Shown here: one piece after another, positions 60,901-64,000 of the stretch
Layout: every line of letters begins with the position of its first letter
Numbering within the stretch: position 1 is the stretch's first letter
Assembly: GCA_964036315.1 (NCBI GenBank)
Contig: OZ038498.1
Location: 9,781,861-9,845,860, forward strand
DNA: 64,000 bases
From: Acanthosepion esculentum
Lineage: Eukaryota; Mollusca; Cephalopoda; Sepiida; Sepiidae
Direction of reading: 5' to 3'
Translations under genes and position numbers: made by a program
The notes under the pieces: generated by a model
What the model saw: only the letters and a program-made list of their open reading frames with translations
The model's database searches: none
What the model was told of the DNA's origin: nothing

Positions 60901-62754
60901 AACGTGCTTTAGCATAAATCAACCCACCACCATGCCCTCAATTGAACCACCAACCCACCTTACCAGGCACAGGTGTCAATTTCAACCATGAAGAAGGGCA
61001 CATGTCAAAAACAACTAACAGCTAATCCACTCTAGACCTATCCTCTGACCCCCAACTGTGACTTCAACCAACCAACCCAAGAAATCTGTTAACTACCAGC
61101 CCTACTGACAACACCCTAATCGCTTTCCTTACCAACAGCAAATAAGGAACCACATATGAACAATTTTTGCCAAATTTCAAACAACTACATATATATTCTG
61201 TATATTTAATGAATACGTTATTGAAAACTTAATCCTTGTTTGTTCTTATCCTTTGCAACCAAATGCTCATTATAAATGGTGCCGTGTGCGTGAGTAGGTG
61301 TGTGTGTGTGTGTGTGTGTCGTGTGTGTGTATGTGTGAGTAGCAGGCAATGTATGTTTTGTAAAGATGTATCTAAGTATGTCCAAAGCAAGAGAGGTATT
61401 AATACACCCTATGCCAATTTAAAAACTGTGCCATAAAGACATAAATATTAGATGTTATATTTTCTTGATCTTTTCAAATGCAAAGAAATCATCAATGATA
61501 AGAAAATGAATTACCATTTTTTCTTTCTGTTTAATACCAGTGAAGCACAAAAAAAGCCCACTCATGGCCATACAATAGAGGGGTCGACCATACTTTGGTA
61601 GAGGCTGAAATTGACAATGAACAAAAAAATATTTTTAAAAAAAAATATGCATTAATTTTACTGTTATTTTTCCTACTTATCTGTTACATTCAGGTTTACA
61701 GTTTACAATGCCTTAGTTGTAAAAAAAAAAAAAAAAAAATGAAAATAAAAAAAAATCTATGTAAGTTTGTTGTTTATATAAAATACTGGTTGTTGCAAAT
61801 ATATTTCTATCTTTCCAACTCAGGCCCTCATACATCTTATTGAATAGTACTGATTTCTAACAGAATAATAATATAAATACAAAAGAATTTTACTTACCAG
61901 ATTATCACGGGCACATTTGATGATAACTGGAGGTCCCATGATTCTCCTGCCATTAGCATAGAGTTGTCGAAATACATGATCCCCAAAATTATCAAGAATA
62001 AAAATGTATTCACACTGAGAAGATTCAGGAATTCCTTGGCCAGTATCAGAATAAATAATCGGATATTTGAAATGCTGAGCAGAAAAATGAAAACAATTGA
62101 AAATATTCAAGTAAATGTGTTATCAAAAAAAAAAAAAATTTAATTCAGCACAAAGACGTTGAGTTTCTATTTTTTGTGAGTTATTCCCCTTGATACAAAC
62201 GAAACAAAAACTATCCAGTAAAATCGAAGTGAAAAACCCTCAACGTTATACTTACAAAAAAAAAAAAACTTCAAATTCCATTTTGAATAATTTCTTTACA
62301 AAAATATCTTATTTTACATAGCATCAATTAAAAATAACAATAAAATTACAGAAAATGTCGTCTCAGTTTCAAGGAACTTACCAAGAATCTTCAGTTTTCA
62401 TAAAGATTTATCATACAGCCCCTCCCATAATCACCAAATGAACTATTTCCATATTTGTAAGTTATCAACTGAATAATTTTTTTAACAACTTATTTAGAGT
62501 AACATTGATTACTTGATAATTGATGGTGTAAACTACTGGCAAACACTGATTTAACAGAAATGTAATTACAAAAGATTTTAATTTCTTTTAACTTGCACCT
62601 AAAACAGAACAATTCCCCCATATACCTGGAATAACAATTATAAAAAGGGAAAAATTGTAAAGTAGTGTAGACTGTCTCCTTACCTCCAGACATTGTTTAA
62701 GATCTTCATTTTGACGGCAACTTTCCCCAACAACAACAAAATTTATCTGTATAT
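4352..62754 (-). CDS. ECT2: ECT2, RhoGEF for cytokinesis (23 exons in view, 5' end missing)
   Basis: Epithelial cell transforming 2 exchanges GDP for GTP on RhoA at the cell equator and midzone, where it is recruited by phosphorylated centralspindlin (CYK4/MgcRacGAP) to start the contractile ring; it is nuclear in interphase. The 23 exons listed separately join in phase into 882 residues plus stop, numbered here from the first residue in view. Order: BRCT0 about 1-90, BRCT1 about 89-173 (CFTG and KVTHLV, the phosphopeptide-pocket Thr and Lys, are present), BRCT2 about 187-275, linker with basic NLS (KNRKRR) and SP sites 276-365, DH about 366-570, PH about 575-708, polybasic tail 709-882 with RAFSFSKTP as in human. 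The length matches the family (human about 880-914) less the N-terminus. Identification is by remembered similarity to human ECT2 across all domains and is very strong. The first exon in view starts needing one base from an upstream exon, so the start codon is outside or unseen. Confidence 0.96.
4549..4669 (-). CDS. ECT2: ECT2 exon (tail)
   Basis: 121 nt, phase 0 in, one base over, acceptor CTTTCAG, donor GTAAGT. It encodes EEDDHQKYSTLP and KPDYLKHPQNN. The polar sequence has no recognised motif, but phase agrees with the exons on both sides. Confidence 0.8.
5329..5393 (-). repeat. tRNA-like SINE head
   Basis: Minus strand shows a tRNA-type A box (TGGCACAGTGGGTAAAGG) and, about 32 bases later, a B box (AGTTCAATACC) with a GC-rich T-stem (CGGGAG). 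It is not a clean tRNA: the acceptor stem does not close, so a tRNA-derived SINE or element-internal promoter is more likely than a functional gene. It lies inside the Penelope-like fragment. Confidence 0.4.
5539..5865 (-). pseudogene. GIY-YIG endonuclease domain of Penelope-like element
   Basis: 108 open codons covering most of the GIY-YIG nuclease module. Recognisable family landmarks are IPCSC, GETGRPLKVRL, the middle EKSGMADHIW, and the ending SQPSIEMNRIWEPVI. The domain has no start codon of its own in the element; the upstream part is interrupted by TAG, so this is a retrotransposon fragment and not a host gene. Confidence 0.85.
6240..8190 (-). other. ECT2 intron sequence, no gene
   Basis: AT-rich, with the 38-bp repeat and a poly(A)-rich tract at 7667-7714. 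The short open frames have no recognisable protein. No splice-competent conserved exon was seen. Confidence 0.6.
6561..6660. repeat. 38-bp tandem repeat, 2.6 copies
   Basis: Two exact 38-bp units start at 6561 and 6599, and a third partial starts at 6637. The unit includes ACGAAGAGACGTGCACGCC, which is GC-richer than its surroundings. Confidence 0.95.
8193..9237. mobile_element. Mariner-like element with 20-bp terminal inverted repeats
   Basis: A 20-bp sequence at 8193-8212 (CTCCAAAAGTAATGCCTCCT) is found as its exact reverse complement at 9218-9237. The motif resembles mariner-type termini. The roughly 1-kb interior has no intact transposase; a short minus-strand frame at 8710-8916 (YWKWLLIGNPGQCFVPL) may be a remnant. 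It is a non-autonomous or decayed DNA transposon in an ECT2 intron. Confidence 0.7.
9243..10399 (-). other. ECT2 intron sequence
   Basis: AT-rich DNA without a recognisable gene or repeat family. Confidence 0.6.
10400..10492 (-). CDS. ECT2: ECT2 exon (tail, acidic Ser/Thr-rich)
   Basis: 93 nt, 31 codons, phase 0 at both ends, acceptor CTTGAAG, donor GTGAGT. It encodes DIDSPLNN and SDSISLDDYTTT. No human counterpart is recognised; it is supported by an open frame, splice sites and phase on both sides. Skipping it would keep the frame, so it could be a cassette exon. Confidence 0.75.
10493..12430 (-). other. ECT2 intron with possible unclassified repeat
   Basis: Positions about 10980-11620 are less AT-rich than the flanks and read like old transposon DNA, but no frame is long enough to name it. 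The rest is AT-rich intron. Confidence 0.4.
12430..12505 (-). mobile_element. Degenerate Penelope-like terminal repeat fragment
   Basis: The stretch GTCCTCATTTTCACTG followed by ATGTTTCAACTATTGTACCC and CTTCAGATATTC resembles the Penelope terminal repeat at 5160-5235 (GTCCTCATCTTTGTCAC, CGTTTCGTCCATTGTACGC, CTTCAGGTGGTTGG). Only the terminal repeat is left. Confidence 0.45.
12538..12721. repeat. GA-rich low-complexity tract
   Basis: Imperfect repeats of GGAAGAAAAAAAAA and AGAAAAAAG over about 180 bp, a polypurine/polypyrimidine tract. The Lys/Arg-rich open frame across it is an artefact. Confidence 0.95.
12722..16100 (-). other. ECT2 intron sequence
   Basis: Positions about 12765-12965 continue an open frame (VSHFSNFTPRGRSPTYHTI) that may be a transposon fragment of unknown type. 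Positions 15800-16020 are moderately GC-rich and probably repeat-derived. No gene recognised. Confidence 0.4.
16150..16607 (-). mobile_element. LINE fragment (C-terminal zinc-knuckle region)
   Basis: The open frame 16607-16335 reads FLLQSTYDPLPNVSNLNLWG then CTLCQSDRGTLHHMLCACP. This is the C-C-H-C-like motif (CxxC, 8 residues, H, 4 residues, C) found after the reverse transcriptase of non-LTR retrotransposons, where typical text is LRATYDVLPSPxNLxxWG and CTLCxxxGTLxHILSxCP. No reverse transcriptase is attached, so this is a truncated copy. Confidence 0.6.
16650..18204 (-). other. ECT2 intron sequence
   Basis: AT-rich with a G9 run at 17245-17253. No gene or repeat family recognised. Confidence 0.6.
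18205..18382 (-). CDS. ECT2: ECT2 exon (polybasic tail)
   Basis: 178 nt, completes Arg and ends in phase 0, acceptor CAACAG, donor GTAAGT. RKKVGRAFSFSKTPQLKR contains RAFSFSKTP exactly as in human, the polybasic membrane-binding region that links ECT2 to the equatorial membrane. A Ser/Thr-rich stretch without clear human counterpart follows. Confidence 0.94.
18929..18980. repeat. (TA)n microsatellite
   Basis: About 26 TA units in the ECT2 intron between 18383 and 20094. The rest of that intron shows nothing recognisable. Confidence 0.95.
20095..20171 (-). CDS. ECT2: ECT2 exon (start of C-terminal tail)
   Basis: 77 nt, phase 0 in, two bases over, acceptor TTTACAG, donor GTAAAT. ERFLQTVDGEMLNADTRDL corresponds loosely to human ESFEVNTKDMDSTLSRAS. 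Similarity is weak, but phase, splice sites and position fit. It is 6.4 kb from the previous exon. Confidence 0.85.
20740..20890 (+). mobile_element. Penelope-like terminal repeat fragment
   Basis: Contains AGAGTGTACAGCCTTCTTCAG followed by a stretch like TTTTGAACTGAACCCTCTATT, which resembles the terminal-repeat flank at 5220-5260 and 54105-54150. No coding part remains. The next element abuts it at about 20890. Confidence 0.5.
20890..21290 (+). mobile_element. Second Tc1/mariner-type transposase remnant (C-terminal part)
   Basis: The plus strand reads AAAGRPYVWQQDFAPCHTSK (second catalytic Asp region, QQDxAPCH) in one frame, then shifts to another for YIWPPNSPDCNHFDYYVW (third catalytic position, WPPNSPDxNxxDYYVW) and NKTPCNTKDELKTRI. 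These are hallmarks of Tc1/mariner transposases. A frameshift near 20990-21010 and the missing N-terminal half mark it as dead. It is a different lineage from the mariner that made the satellite. Confidence 0.8.
21300..22720 (-). other. ECT2 intron, unclassified repeat-like block
   Basis: Positions about 21480-21980 are G-rich compared with surroundings (repeated CTGGAGT, GTCAC and GTTG words) and may be old transposon DNA. No protein recognised. The remainder is AT-rich. Confidence 0.4.
22730..23700 (-). mobile_element. hAT-like transposase remnant
   Basis: Pieces of one protein appear in order on the minus strand: 23701-23510 (FPVKLQIFVSVSKDIELFLI then KYQSNRPLFPFFADD), 23508-23326 (RALQNLSKKRK), and about 23110-22995, where one frame reads LSHGQA, stop, VERGFSVNKEICTDNMKRQ. 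The ERGFS element with the following basic helix resembles the hAT C-terminal dimerisation region (ERVFS in classic hATs). Several stops and frameshifts make it a pseudogene. The family call rests on remembered motifs. Confidence 0.55.
24330..26330 (+). mobile_element. Jockey/CR1-like LINE remnant (reverse transcriptase)
   Basis: The plus strand from about 24910 shows GLDDIPAIILKRDAPVLAP, then KVLEALINTK (fingers region), then STADVVTIIAERVYQALDKN and AVALDILKASDRVSHAHL (palm with the AxDxxKAxDxVxH motif), then VPQDSIFGFMLFLIFINDLP (motif B and C region). The YADD box is damaged: frames break around 25500-25520 where ARYLC and ADDT-like codons occur in different frames. The C-terminal tail follows at 25985-26290 (LQSLSYHHNVTPLCLFYFHD), typical of these LINEs. 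There are many frameshifts and stops. It lies antisense in the 6.4-kb ECT2 intron 20172-26566. Confidence 0.8.
26316..26332. repeat. Short (TG)n run
   Basis: TGTGTGTGTGT in a tail-like position right after the LINE remnant, compatible with its 3' end. Confidence 0.5.
26567..26712 (-). CDS. ECT2: ECT2 exon (PH domain end)
   Basis: 146 nt, completes the split codon and ends in phase 0, acceptor TTTCAG, donor GTAAGT. CQNAFGLCC and KKEFQTLLCRTIADTLCRTD align with human CHNAFALLV and KENWLKMLCRHVANTICKAD, the C-terminal PH helix. Confidence 0.95.
27070..27211 (-). CDS. ECT2: ECT2 exon (PH domain)
   Basis: 142 nt, phase 0 in, one base over, acceptor TTTCAG, donor GTGAGT. ICKRRAK, a Ser-rich loop, then FKHLTLLPLNNIKAVLDLNE matches human IARKRHK and LKHIHLMPLSQIKKVLDIRE. 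Confidence 0.95.
28143..28196. repeat. 27-bp tandem duplication
   Basis: CATTCCTTGGCCTCAGGTGT and CATTCCTTGGCATCAGGTGT lie 27 bp apart, followed by the same GTCAAA. Confidence 0.85.
28503..28622 (-). CDS. ECT2: ECT2 exon (DH-PH junction)
   Basis: 120 nt, 40 codons, phase 0, acceptor TTGCAG, donor GTGAGT. ANLLSSHR is identical to human, followed by KRVDVIEL and LSLFLFSDNLE (human VTLFLFNDCLE), the first PH strands. Confidence 0.95.
28835..28842. repeat. Left target-site duplication of hAT MITE
   Basis: TGATAGAC, identical to 29138-29145 on the other side of the element. Confidence 0.85.
28843..29137. mobile_element. 295-bp hAT-type MITE with perfect 8-bp target duplication
   Basis: Starts CAGGGGTCGACAACCT and ends AGGTTGCCAACTCCTG, imperfect 16-bp inverted termini of the CAGGGGTCGGCAACCT type known from hAT elements. 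It is flanked on both sides by the identical 8-bp TGATAGAC (28835-28842 and 29138-29145), the target-site length of hAT transposition. The interior holds no transposase, so it is non-autonomous. It sits in the ECT2 intron 28623-29682. Confidence 0.9.
29138..29145. repeat. Right target-site duplication of hAT MITE
   Basis: TGATAGAC, identical to 28835-28842. The unbroken duplication suggests a fairly recent insertion. Confidence 0.85.
29683..29761 (-). CDS. ECT2: ECT2 exon (DH end)
   Basis: 79 nt, completes Thr and ends in phase 0, acceptor TTTTAG, donor GTAAGT. TCINEGKKKTENGVEMF and IECCP align with human THINEDKRKTEAQKQIF and VDGCP. Confidence 0.93.
29762..32387 (-). other. ECT2 intron sequence
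   Basis: Very AT-rich with poly(T) tracts at about 30497-30512 and 30669-30692 and a short (TC)n at 30560-30578. No open frame or repeat family recognised. Confidence 0.65.
32388..32469 (-). CDS. ECT2: ECT2 exon (DH domain, after the satellite intron)
   Basis: 82 nt, completes the split codon and leaves two bases over, acceptor TTGCAG, donor GTAAGT. EILKKTVKSNPDYQKIEEAT then KALKEVLT matches human DLKKHTADENPDKSTLEKAI and SLKEVMT. It lies 15.8 kb from the previous exon, yet phase and homology are continuous, so the satellite sits inside the intron and not between two genes. Confidence 0.93.
32707..32830. mobile_element. Foldback MITE with about 42-bp inverted ends
   Basis: The left end (GCTATTCGG, then ATGCTCATCTTGATTGTTAC) returns as an imperfect reverse complement at the right end (AACAGCTAAGATGAGCAT, then CTGAATAGC). 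The 124-bp element could fold nearly end to end around a loop of about 40 bases. A related piece lies at 46931-46990, on the far side of the satellite. Confidence 0.75.
32880..32931. repeat. 26-bp tandem duplication
   Basis: TCATAACAAAACACACTGTC and TCATAACAAAACACACTGCC are adjacent copies 24-26 bp apart. Confidence 0.75.
33090..33505 (-). mobile_element. Mariner transposase remnant, C-terminal part
   Basis: On the minus strand, running out of the satellite, the sequence reads in broken frames through a region like the second catalytic Asp (SFCKATARSSGK where families have HxDNAPxHxS) and then CHPLYSLNLAPSDSFLLIKH and VKESLKGGHF. The latter match mariner HPPYSPDLAPSDxFLFxxLK and LKGxxF, the region of the third catalytic Asp (the Asp of APSD). 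It continues the transposase in the same orientation as the satellite unit, so element and satellite derive from one insertion. Stops and frameshifts make it non-functional. Confidence 0.8.
33498..46118 (-). repeat. Mariner-derived satellite array, 46 copies of a 273/276-bp unit
   Basis: The word GGATACCTTC recurs 46 times from 33506 to 45906. Of the 45 spacings, 37 are 276, seven are 273 and one is 277. Copies look about 99% alike; differences are confined to a few sites (TTCTAGAAG or TTCCAAAAG; ATAATATG or ATATG; AAATAGGGG or AAATTGGGG; CAGTAAAAG or CATTAAAAG). Read on the minus strand the unit contains EQLVTFTETCFHPYDPGTKQ, the counterpart of mariner LVTGDETWxHHYDPETKQQS, where the first catalytic Asp (GDET) has become FTET. 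STGKVMATVLGDKEGI follows, the counterpart of SAGKVMATxFWDxxGI. In-frame stops (TGA) occur in each unit, so no protein is made. The array lies wholly inside the ECT2 DH-domain intron. Confidence 0.95.
46119..46450 (-). mobile_element. Right flank of the satellite, likely 5' part of the same mariner
   Basis: The array's last unit fades here: AAGTGTCC then ACAGTTTCTGG remains alignable to the unit's GGGTGTCTCC and GTTTCTGG, and KMFECKPETV on the minus strand lines up with the unit's AKMLVG*PETI. Farther right (QQFDSKCFTAPRTFQHVLLI) I recognise no family. It is probably the next part of the ancestral element. Confidence 0.45.
46931..46990. mobile_element. Partial copy of the foldback MITE
   Basis: GCTATTCGAACCAGCACACTC, then ATCTTGGTTGTTATACTCTC and AATGTTTTGGTTGTTTTACC, resemble the left half of the MITE at 32707-32770. 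The other half has been lost or replaced. Confidence 0.6.
47000..48254 (-). other. ECT2 intron sequence
   Basis: AT-rich DNA with poly(A) at 47441-47467. The short frames are not recognisable proteins. Confidence 0.6.
48255..48351 (-). CDS. ECT2: ECT2 exon (DH conserved region 3)
   Basis: 97 nt, phase 0 in, one base over, acceptor GATGTAG, donor GTAAGT. KPECGRQSLVELMIRPVQRL is DH conserved region 3, almost identical to human. The next residue is Gly where human has Pro (RLG versus RLP). The 15.8-kb intron with the satellite follows directly. Confidence 0.95.
48352..49518 (-). other. ECT2 intron sequence
   Basis: AT-rich with a (GA)n run at 48895-48909. Nothing else recognised. Confidence 0.6.
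49519..49629 (-). CDS. ECT2: ECT2 exon (DH domain)
   Basis: 111 nt, 37 codons, phase 0, acceptor CTGCAG, donor GTAAGT. LVKTYSPFISYFENTKE and CEKRNPRFHAFLK match human LVKTYPPFVNFFEMSKE and CEKQKPRFHAFLK. Confidence 0.96.
49998..50186 (-). CDS. ECT2: ECT2 exon (DH domain)
   Basis: 189 nt, 63 codons, phase 0, acceptor TTTCAG, donor GTTAGT. GPILTPLQVKSIFGKIPPIY and WREDIIIGNVILKH align with human GPILAPEEIKTIFGSIPDIF and the following helix. Confidence 0.97.
50315..50424 (-). CDS. ECT2: ECT2 exon (start of DH domain)
   Basis: 110 nt, completes the codon from the previous exon and ends in phase 0, acceptor TTTCTAG, donor GTAAGT. MEMLQTERNYVKILDTIL is DH conserved region 1; the Glu of QTERNYV is the switch-I-contacting catalytic Glu of RhoGEFs (human LYQTESNYVNILATII). 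Confidence 0.96.
50425..51569 (-). other. ECT2 intron sequence
   Basis: Poly(T) at 50459-50482 and poly(A) at 50745-50760. A minus frame at 51053-50832 lacks homology and its phase is not needed, since the exons on either side join in frame. Confidence 0.65.
51570..51783 (-). CDS. ECT2: ECT2 exon (linker with NLS and SP sites)
   Basis: 214 nt, phase 0 in, one base over at the end, acceptor TTTTAG, donor GTATGT. It encodes KETPEKKIPLCLN, then the basic run KNRKRRLLQD (human NRKRRRLKE, an NLS), then NDSPQSPNWGPKR with two Ser-Pro sites, as in the Cdk-regulated human linker (SPFPPRKRP). The rest is low-complexity and poorly conserved, as expected for this region. Confidence 0.93.
51951..51995. 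repeat. (TA)n microsatellite
   Basis: About 22 TA units in the ECT2 intron 51784-52299. Confidence 0.95.
52300..52362 (-). CDS. ECT2: ECT2 exon (BRCT2 end)
   Basis: 63 nt, 21 codons, phase 0, acceptor TTCTAG, donor GTTAGT. It starts WFWGSLQMDACAWED and ends YLFEK, matching human WFWGSIQMDARAGET and YLYEK. Confidence 0.95.
52964..53079 (-). CDS. ECT2: ECT2 exon (BRCT2 middle)
   Basis: 116 nt, completes the split Gly and ends in phase 0, acceptor TTTGCAG, donor GTAAGT. GGTYLSADDSRCTHLVVDD matches human GGKYLPLGDERCTHLVVEE. Confidence 0.96.
53753..53852 (-). CDS. ECT2: ECT2 exon (BRCT2 start)
   Basis: 100 nt, enters in phase 0 and leaves one base over (split Gly), acceptor TTAATAG, donor GTGAGT. 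It contains LKPFEFCYLGFYGFSEEDKK, matching human PPFQDCILSFLGFSDEEKT at the start of BRCT2. Confidence 0.92.
54165..55045 (+). pseudogene. Penelope-like reverse transcriptase, broken
   Basis: The start reads PKIHKDGILLRTIVSC, the entry to Penelope RT. About 54240-54280 gives SLDVVSLFTKVLMEEA with the first catalytic Asp. The open frame 54450-54830 gives MGSPLSPAIDNIYMEYFEE (motif B), then LWLRYVDDTIILL with the catalytic YVDD, then NNKLAFLDVLISRTE (motif D/E), NFNSHPPYSEKKGI and CLQAVI (thumb). After a stop, DPETYEQEMVS, a Penelope linker, follows. The palm core is preserved in one frame, but frameshifts before 54430 and the stop at 54828 disable it. The GIY-YIG domain is missing here. Confidence 0.85.
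55099..55526. repeat. 34-bp minisatellite, about 12 copies
   Basis: Unit GTATTGTTGGTAATAG plus TTTTTTCCTTCAAAAAAT. The central copies are near identical and the outer ones degrade. It is located within the Penelope-like element between reverse transcriptase and right terminal repeat. Confidence 0.95.
55527..55848 (+). other. GC-richer block inside Penelope-like element
   Basis: Positions 55585-55840 are markedly GC-richer than the rest of the window. The 132-codon frame 55442-55840 has no recognisable domain; it begins in the minisatellite and is probably not a gene. It ends GACAAAATAAAGGGTTAAG, like the GGACAAAATAAAGGTTTGG at 55052, so the two spots may be repeats of an element end. Confidence 0.4.
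56512..56613 (-). CDS. ECT2: ECT2 exon (BRCT1 end)
   Basis: 102 nt, 34 codons, phase 0, acceptor TTTCAG, donor GTGAGT. YGIPIMRIDWIMEVWEYRN corresponds to human LGTPIMKPEWIYKAWERRN, including the Trp that defines the last BRCT helix. Confidence 0.95.
56614..57571 (-). other. ECT2 intron sequence
   Basis: AT-rich; no gene or repeat recognised. Confidence 0.65.
57572..57679 (-). CDS. ECT2: ECT2 exon (BRCT1)
   Basis: 108 nt, 36 codons, phase 0, acceptor TTTCAG, donor GTAAGT. It contains VHHMYGIVKKE and SPKVTHLVANC, nearly identical to human VHHMGGVIRKD and SKVTHLVANC. The Lys of KVTHLV is the second phosphopeptide-pocket residue. Confidence 0.96.
57680..58950 (-). other. ECT2 intron sequence
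   Basis: AT-rich; homopolymer runs and no recognisable protein. Confidence 0.65.
58954..58995. repeat. 18-bp hairpin palindrome
   Basis: Left arm GTTGGGAGTTTTGTTTAG (58954-58971), loop ACTAAG, right arm CTAAACGAGACTCCCAAC (58978-58995). The arms pair over 18 bp with only two mismatches, both G:U-compatible in RNA of one strand. It stands at the left border of the compositionally different block 59000-61150. Confidence 0.9.
58996..59496 (+). mobile_element. Unclassified element-like block left of minisatellite
   Basis: GC-richer, with CCACC and CATCACC words (59390-59460), unlike the AT-rich intron. A 68-codon frame at 59092-59298 is not recognised. With 60746-61150, equally C-rich, it frames the minisatellite, so all three may belong to one insertion. 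Confidence 0.4.
59497..60745. repeat. 64-bp minisatellite, 20 copies
   Basis: GATACCAC recurs 20 times between 59499 and 60709. Spacing is 64 or 63; the 63-bp form lacks one A (CACATTCAA for CACAATTCAA). Core words include CCAATAGAGACATTCTACTC and AAGCGACCAAACCAGTCTC. A 21st, degenerate copy runs past 60745 to about 60845 (AATTCAATAGAGACC). Repeated 64-codon frames read QNPIETFYSSDQTSL, but the period is not a multiple of three and stops close them, so they are not taken as genes. Confidence 0.97.
60846..61514 (-). other. Right part of element-like block and intron
   Basis: C-rich, CCAACC/ACCACC-rich until about 61150, then AT-rich intron with (TG)n at 61298-61338. Confidence 0.5.
61298..61338. 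repeat. (TG)n microsatellite
   Basis: About 20 TG units, interrupted by TCG and TATG. Confidence 0.9.
61515..61604 (-). CDS. ECT2: ECT2 exon (BRCT0-BRCT1 junction)
   Basis: 90 nt, 30 codons, phase 0, acceptor TTTCAG, donor GTAATT. It encodes PLPKYGRPLYC followed by LFLCFTGIKQKEK, matching human PLPFSCRPLYC and the CFTGF start of BRCT1. The Thr of CFTG is the phosphate-contact residue of this BRCT. Confidence 0.95.
61898..62074 (-). CDS. ECT2: ECT2 exon (BRCT0)
   Basis: 177 nt, 59 whole codons, phase 0 at both ends, acceptor CTCAG, donor GTAAGT. It contains GRRIMGPPVIIKCA, equivalent to human CRVIGPPVVLNCS, which closes BRCT0. Because the length is a multiple of three, skipping it would keep the frame. 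Confidence 0.95.
62684..62754 (-). CDS. ECT2: ECT2 exon (BRCT0, first exon in view)
   Basis: 71 nt, acceptor CTACAG, donor GTAAGG. The first two bases finish a codon begun in an unseen upstream exon. It encodes a strand such as INFVVVGESCRQNEDLKQ, which aligns with the start of human BRCT0 (RVILVQEAGKQEELIKALKD). Confidence 0.9.
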
Positions 62755-64000
62755 CTGTAGGAGAATATATAAGTAGAGAATTTAAATTCTGTGGTAGAGT
62801 TCCTTTAGAATTAAAATATGGATAAAAGTTTATTAAAGTATCAAAAGAGAAAAATCTATATGCATTATTTAAAAATGAATTACATTACACATCAACAGTT
62901 TTATCAATATGATAAAAAAATATTCAATATTATTATGTTTGAACAATAATTGTCACAATTTTCTGAACAGAATTTTAATAATACAAGTAGAAATGGTTGA
63001 AAGAATCATACAAAAGTTCAGATTTAGGGGAATTATGCCATCCACATAATTGAATAATATCCAAAAGAACTTTGAAAGTATTTTGTTATCAAATGTTTGT
63101 TGTTTGTCAATAAAGGAAATAACTTAAAAGATAAACAATAAAAAAAATGACAAGTTCTTCCTTGTAGAAGAATCAAGATAAACCTGAAATTGATCTTTTA
63201 GGGGAAAAATCTATTGCATTGTCTCTTACTCTTACAAAATGCAGAAAATTCTTTGAATGAAAGTACCCTCTGTATGTACTTTTGTGAAAAAGAAATAAAA
63301 GACCCATCACTCCAGCTAATTTTAAAGTGGCTCCTTTGAACCAATAATTTGATCAAAATAATGAAATTGAAGAGGGTATCCAGAAACTGATATATGGTTA
63401 CTTAGACAAAACAGGTAAAACGCTATTTGGTACCACCATTTTAATACTAGGATACTTATTGAAATATCAAAATCAAACTGACAGCACCCACCAGCAATGT
63501 GTTTGGTACCTTACTTGAGAATGAGCTTATTTGCTTAACTGGCCCAAGTACAGTAGCTGCACAATTCATCAACACAGGAATACTGGACATGAGAATACAA
63601 ACAATTACAAATATAGGTGGTGTTTTCACTAAAATATCTCCAAAATATTTTAGTACAGGTGCACAAAGCTACCAAATTTCTAGACAGGGTGTTGGGCCTC
63701 TTATAATTTCTTCTAAATTACTAGTAGGATGGGTCTTAATAATGGAGAGGAGGAATTCAATTTTTTTTTCTCAATATGCAATAAACAGAGAAGCCTTAAT
63801 AAAGTGGGGGTTGGAAAATCATTTAAAAAGTCAACAGTGCAAAATTAATAAACAGAAATGGCCTTAATATACTTGGGAGGGAAATTGGAAAATTTAAAAA
63901 AGAAAAAATTAGAAATATAAAGAAGTAATACTACTTCTTTTATGCACCAGGTCCCTTCAGGGCGTGGGCAATCATGACTCTCCACAATTTACTGTCTTTT
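62755..64000 (-). other. ECT2 upstream intron and unknown sequence
   Basis: The exon encoding the ECT2 N-terminus (about 50 residues in human) should lie upstream of 62754. I found no frame with a Met start and GT donor in the right phase here. A plus-strand frame of 122 codons (63499-63867) has no recognised domain, though its length is unusual for this AT-rich DNA; it may be transposon-derived. The last 60 bases (GGTCCCTTCAGGGCGTGGGC) look like the edge of a repeat. Confidence 0.45.

Overview
This is animal (metazoan) nuclear DNA. It is AT-rich, full of (TA)n tracts and homopolymers, and dominated by one long intron-rich gene on the minus strand. The gene is ECT2, the BRCT/DH-PH guanine-nucleotide exchange factor for RhoA that drives cytokinesis. 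I reconstructed 23 coding exons, all minus strand, from 62754 (first exon in view) down to the stop codon at 4352-4354. Every exon has AG/GT borders and all reading phases agree, giving 882 residues that follow human ECT2 almost end to end. Only the extreme N-terminus (in human about 50 residues) lies outside the window to the right, or in an exon I could not find. The mix of repeats (Penelope-like elements, mariner, hAT, jockey-like LINE, tRNA-like SINE) with kilobase introns suggests a mollusc, most likely a cephalopod such as an octopus. That species guess is inference.

Layout from right to left, the direction of transcription: 62.8-52.3 kb carries the three BRCT repeats; 51.8-51.6 kb the NLS/phosphosite linker; 50.4-28.5 kb the DH (RhoGEF) domain running into the PH domain; 27.2-26.6 kb the rest of PH; 20.2-4.35 kb the polybasic C-terminal tail and stop. 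Positions 1-4351 are 3' UTR and/or downstream DNA.

The introns hold the unusual material. The 16-kb intron between the two exons that meet inside the DH domain (32470-48254) contains a nearly homogeneous 12.6-kb satellite with 46 copies of a 273/276-bp unit. Read on the minus strand, the unit is a decayed piece of a mariner transposase around its first catalytic Asp, and the rest of a mariner element lies at the left edge of the array. The satellite therefore seems to have grown from inside one dead transposon. Other introns hold two Penelope-like element remnants (GIY-YIG end at 5.0-6.2 kb, reverse transcriptase at 54.0-56.0 kb) with inverted and tandem terminal repeats, a jockey/CR1-like LINE remnant, a hAT-like transposase remnant, a second Tc1/mariner remnant, a 295-bp hAT MITE with perfect 8-bp target duplications, a hairpin-like MITE, and 64-bp, 34-bp and 38-bp minisatellites.

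I found no second protein-coding gene that I trust, no convincing functional tRNA or rRNA gene, and nothing prokaryotic. ECT2 is the only likely functional gene; the rest is transposon-derived or simple-repeat intron sequence.
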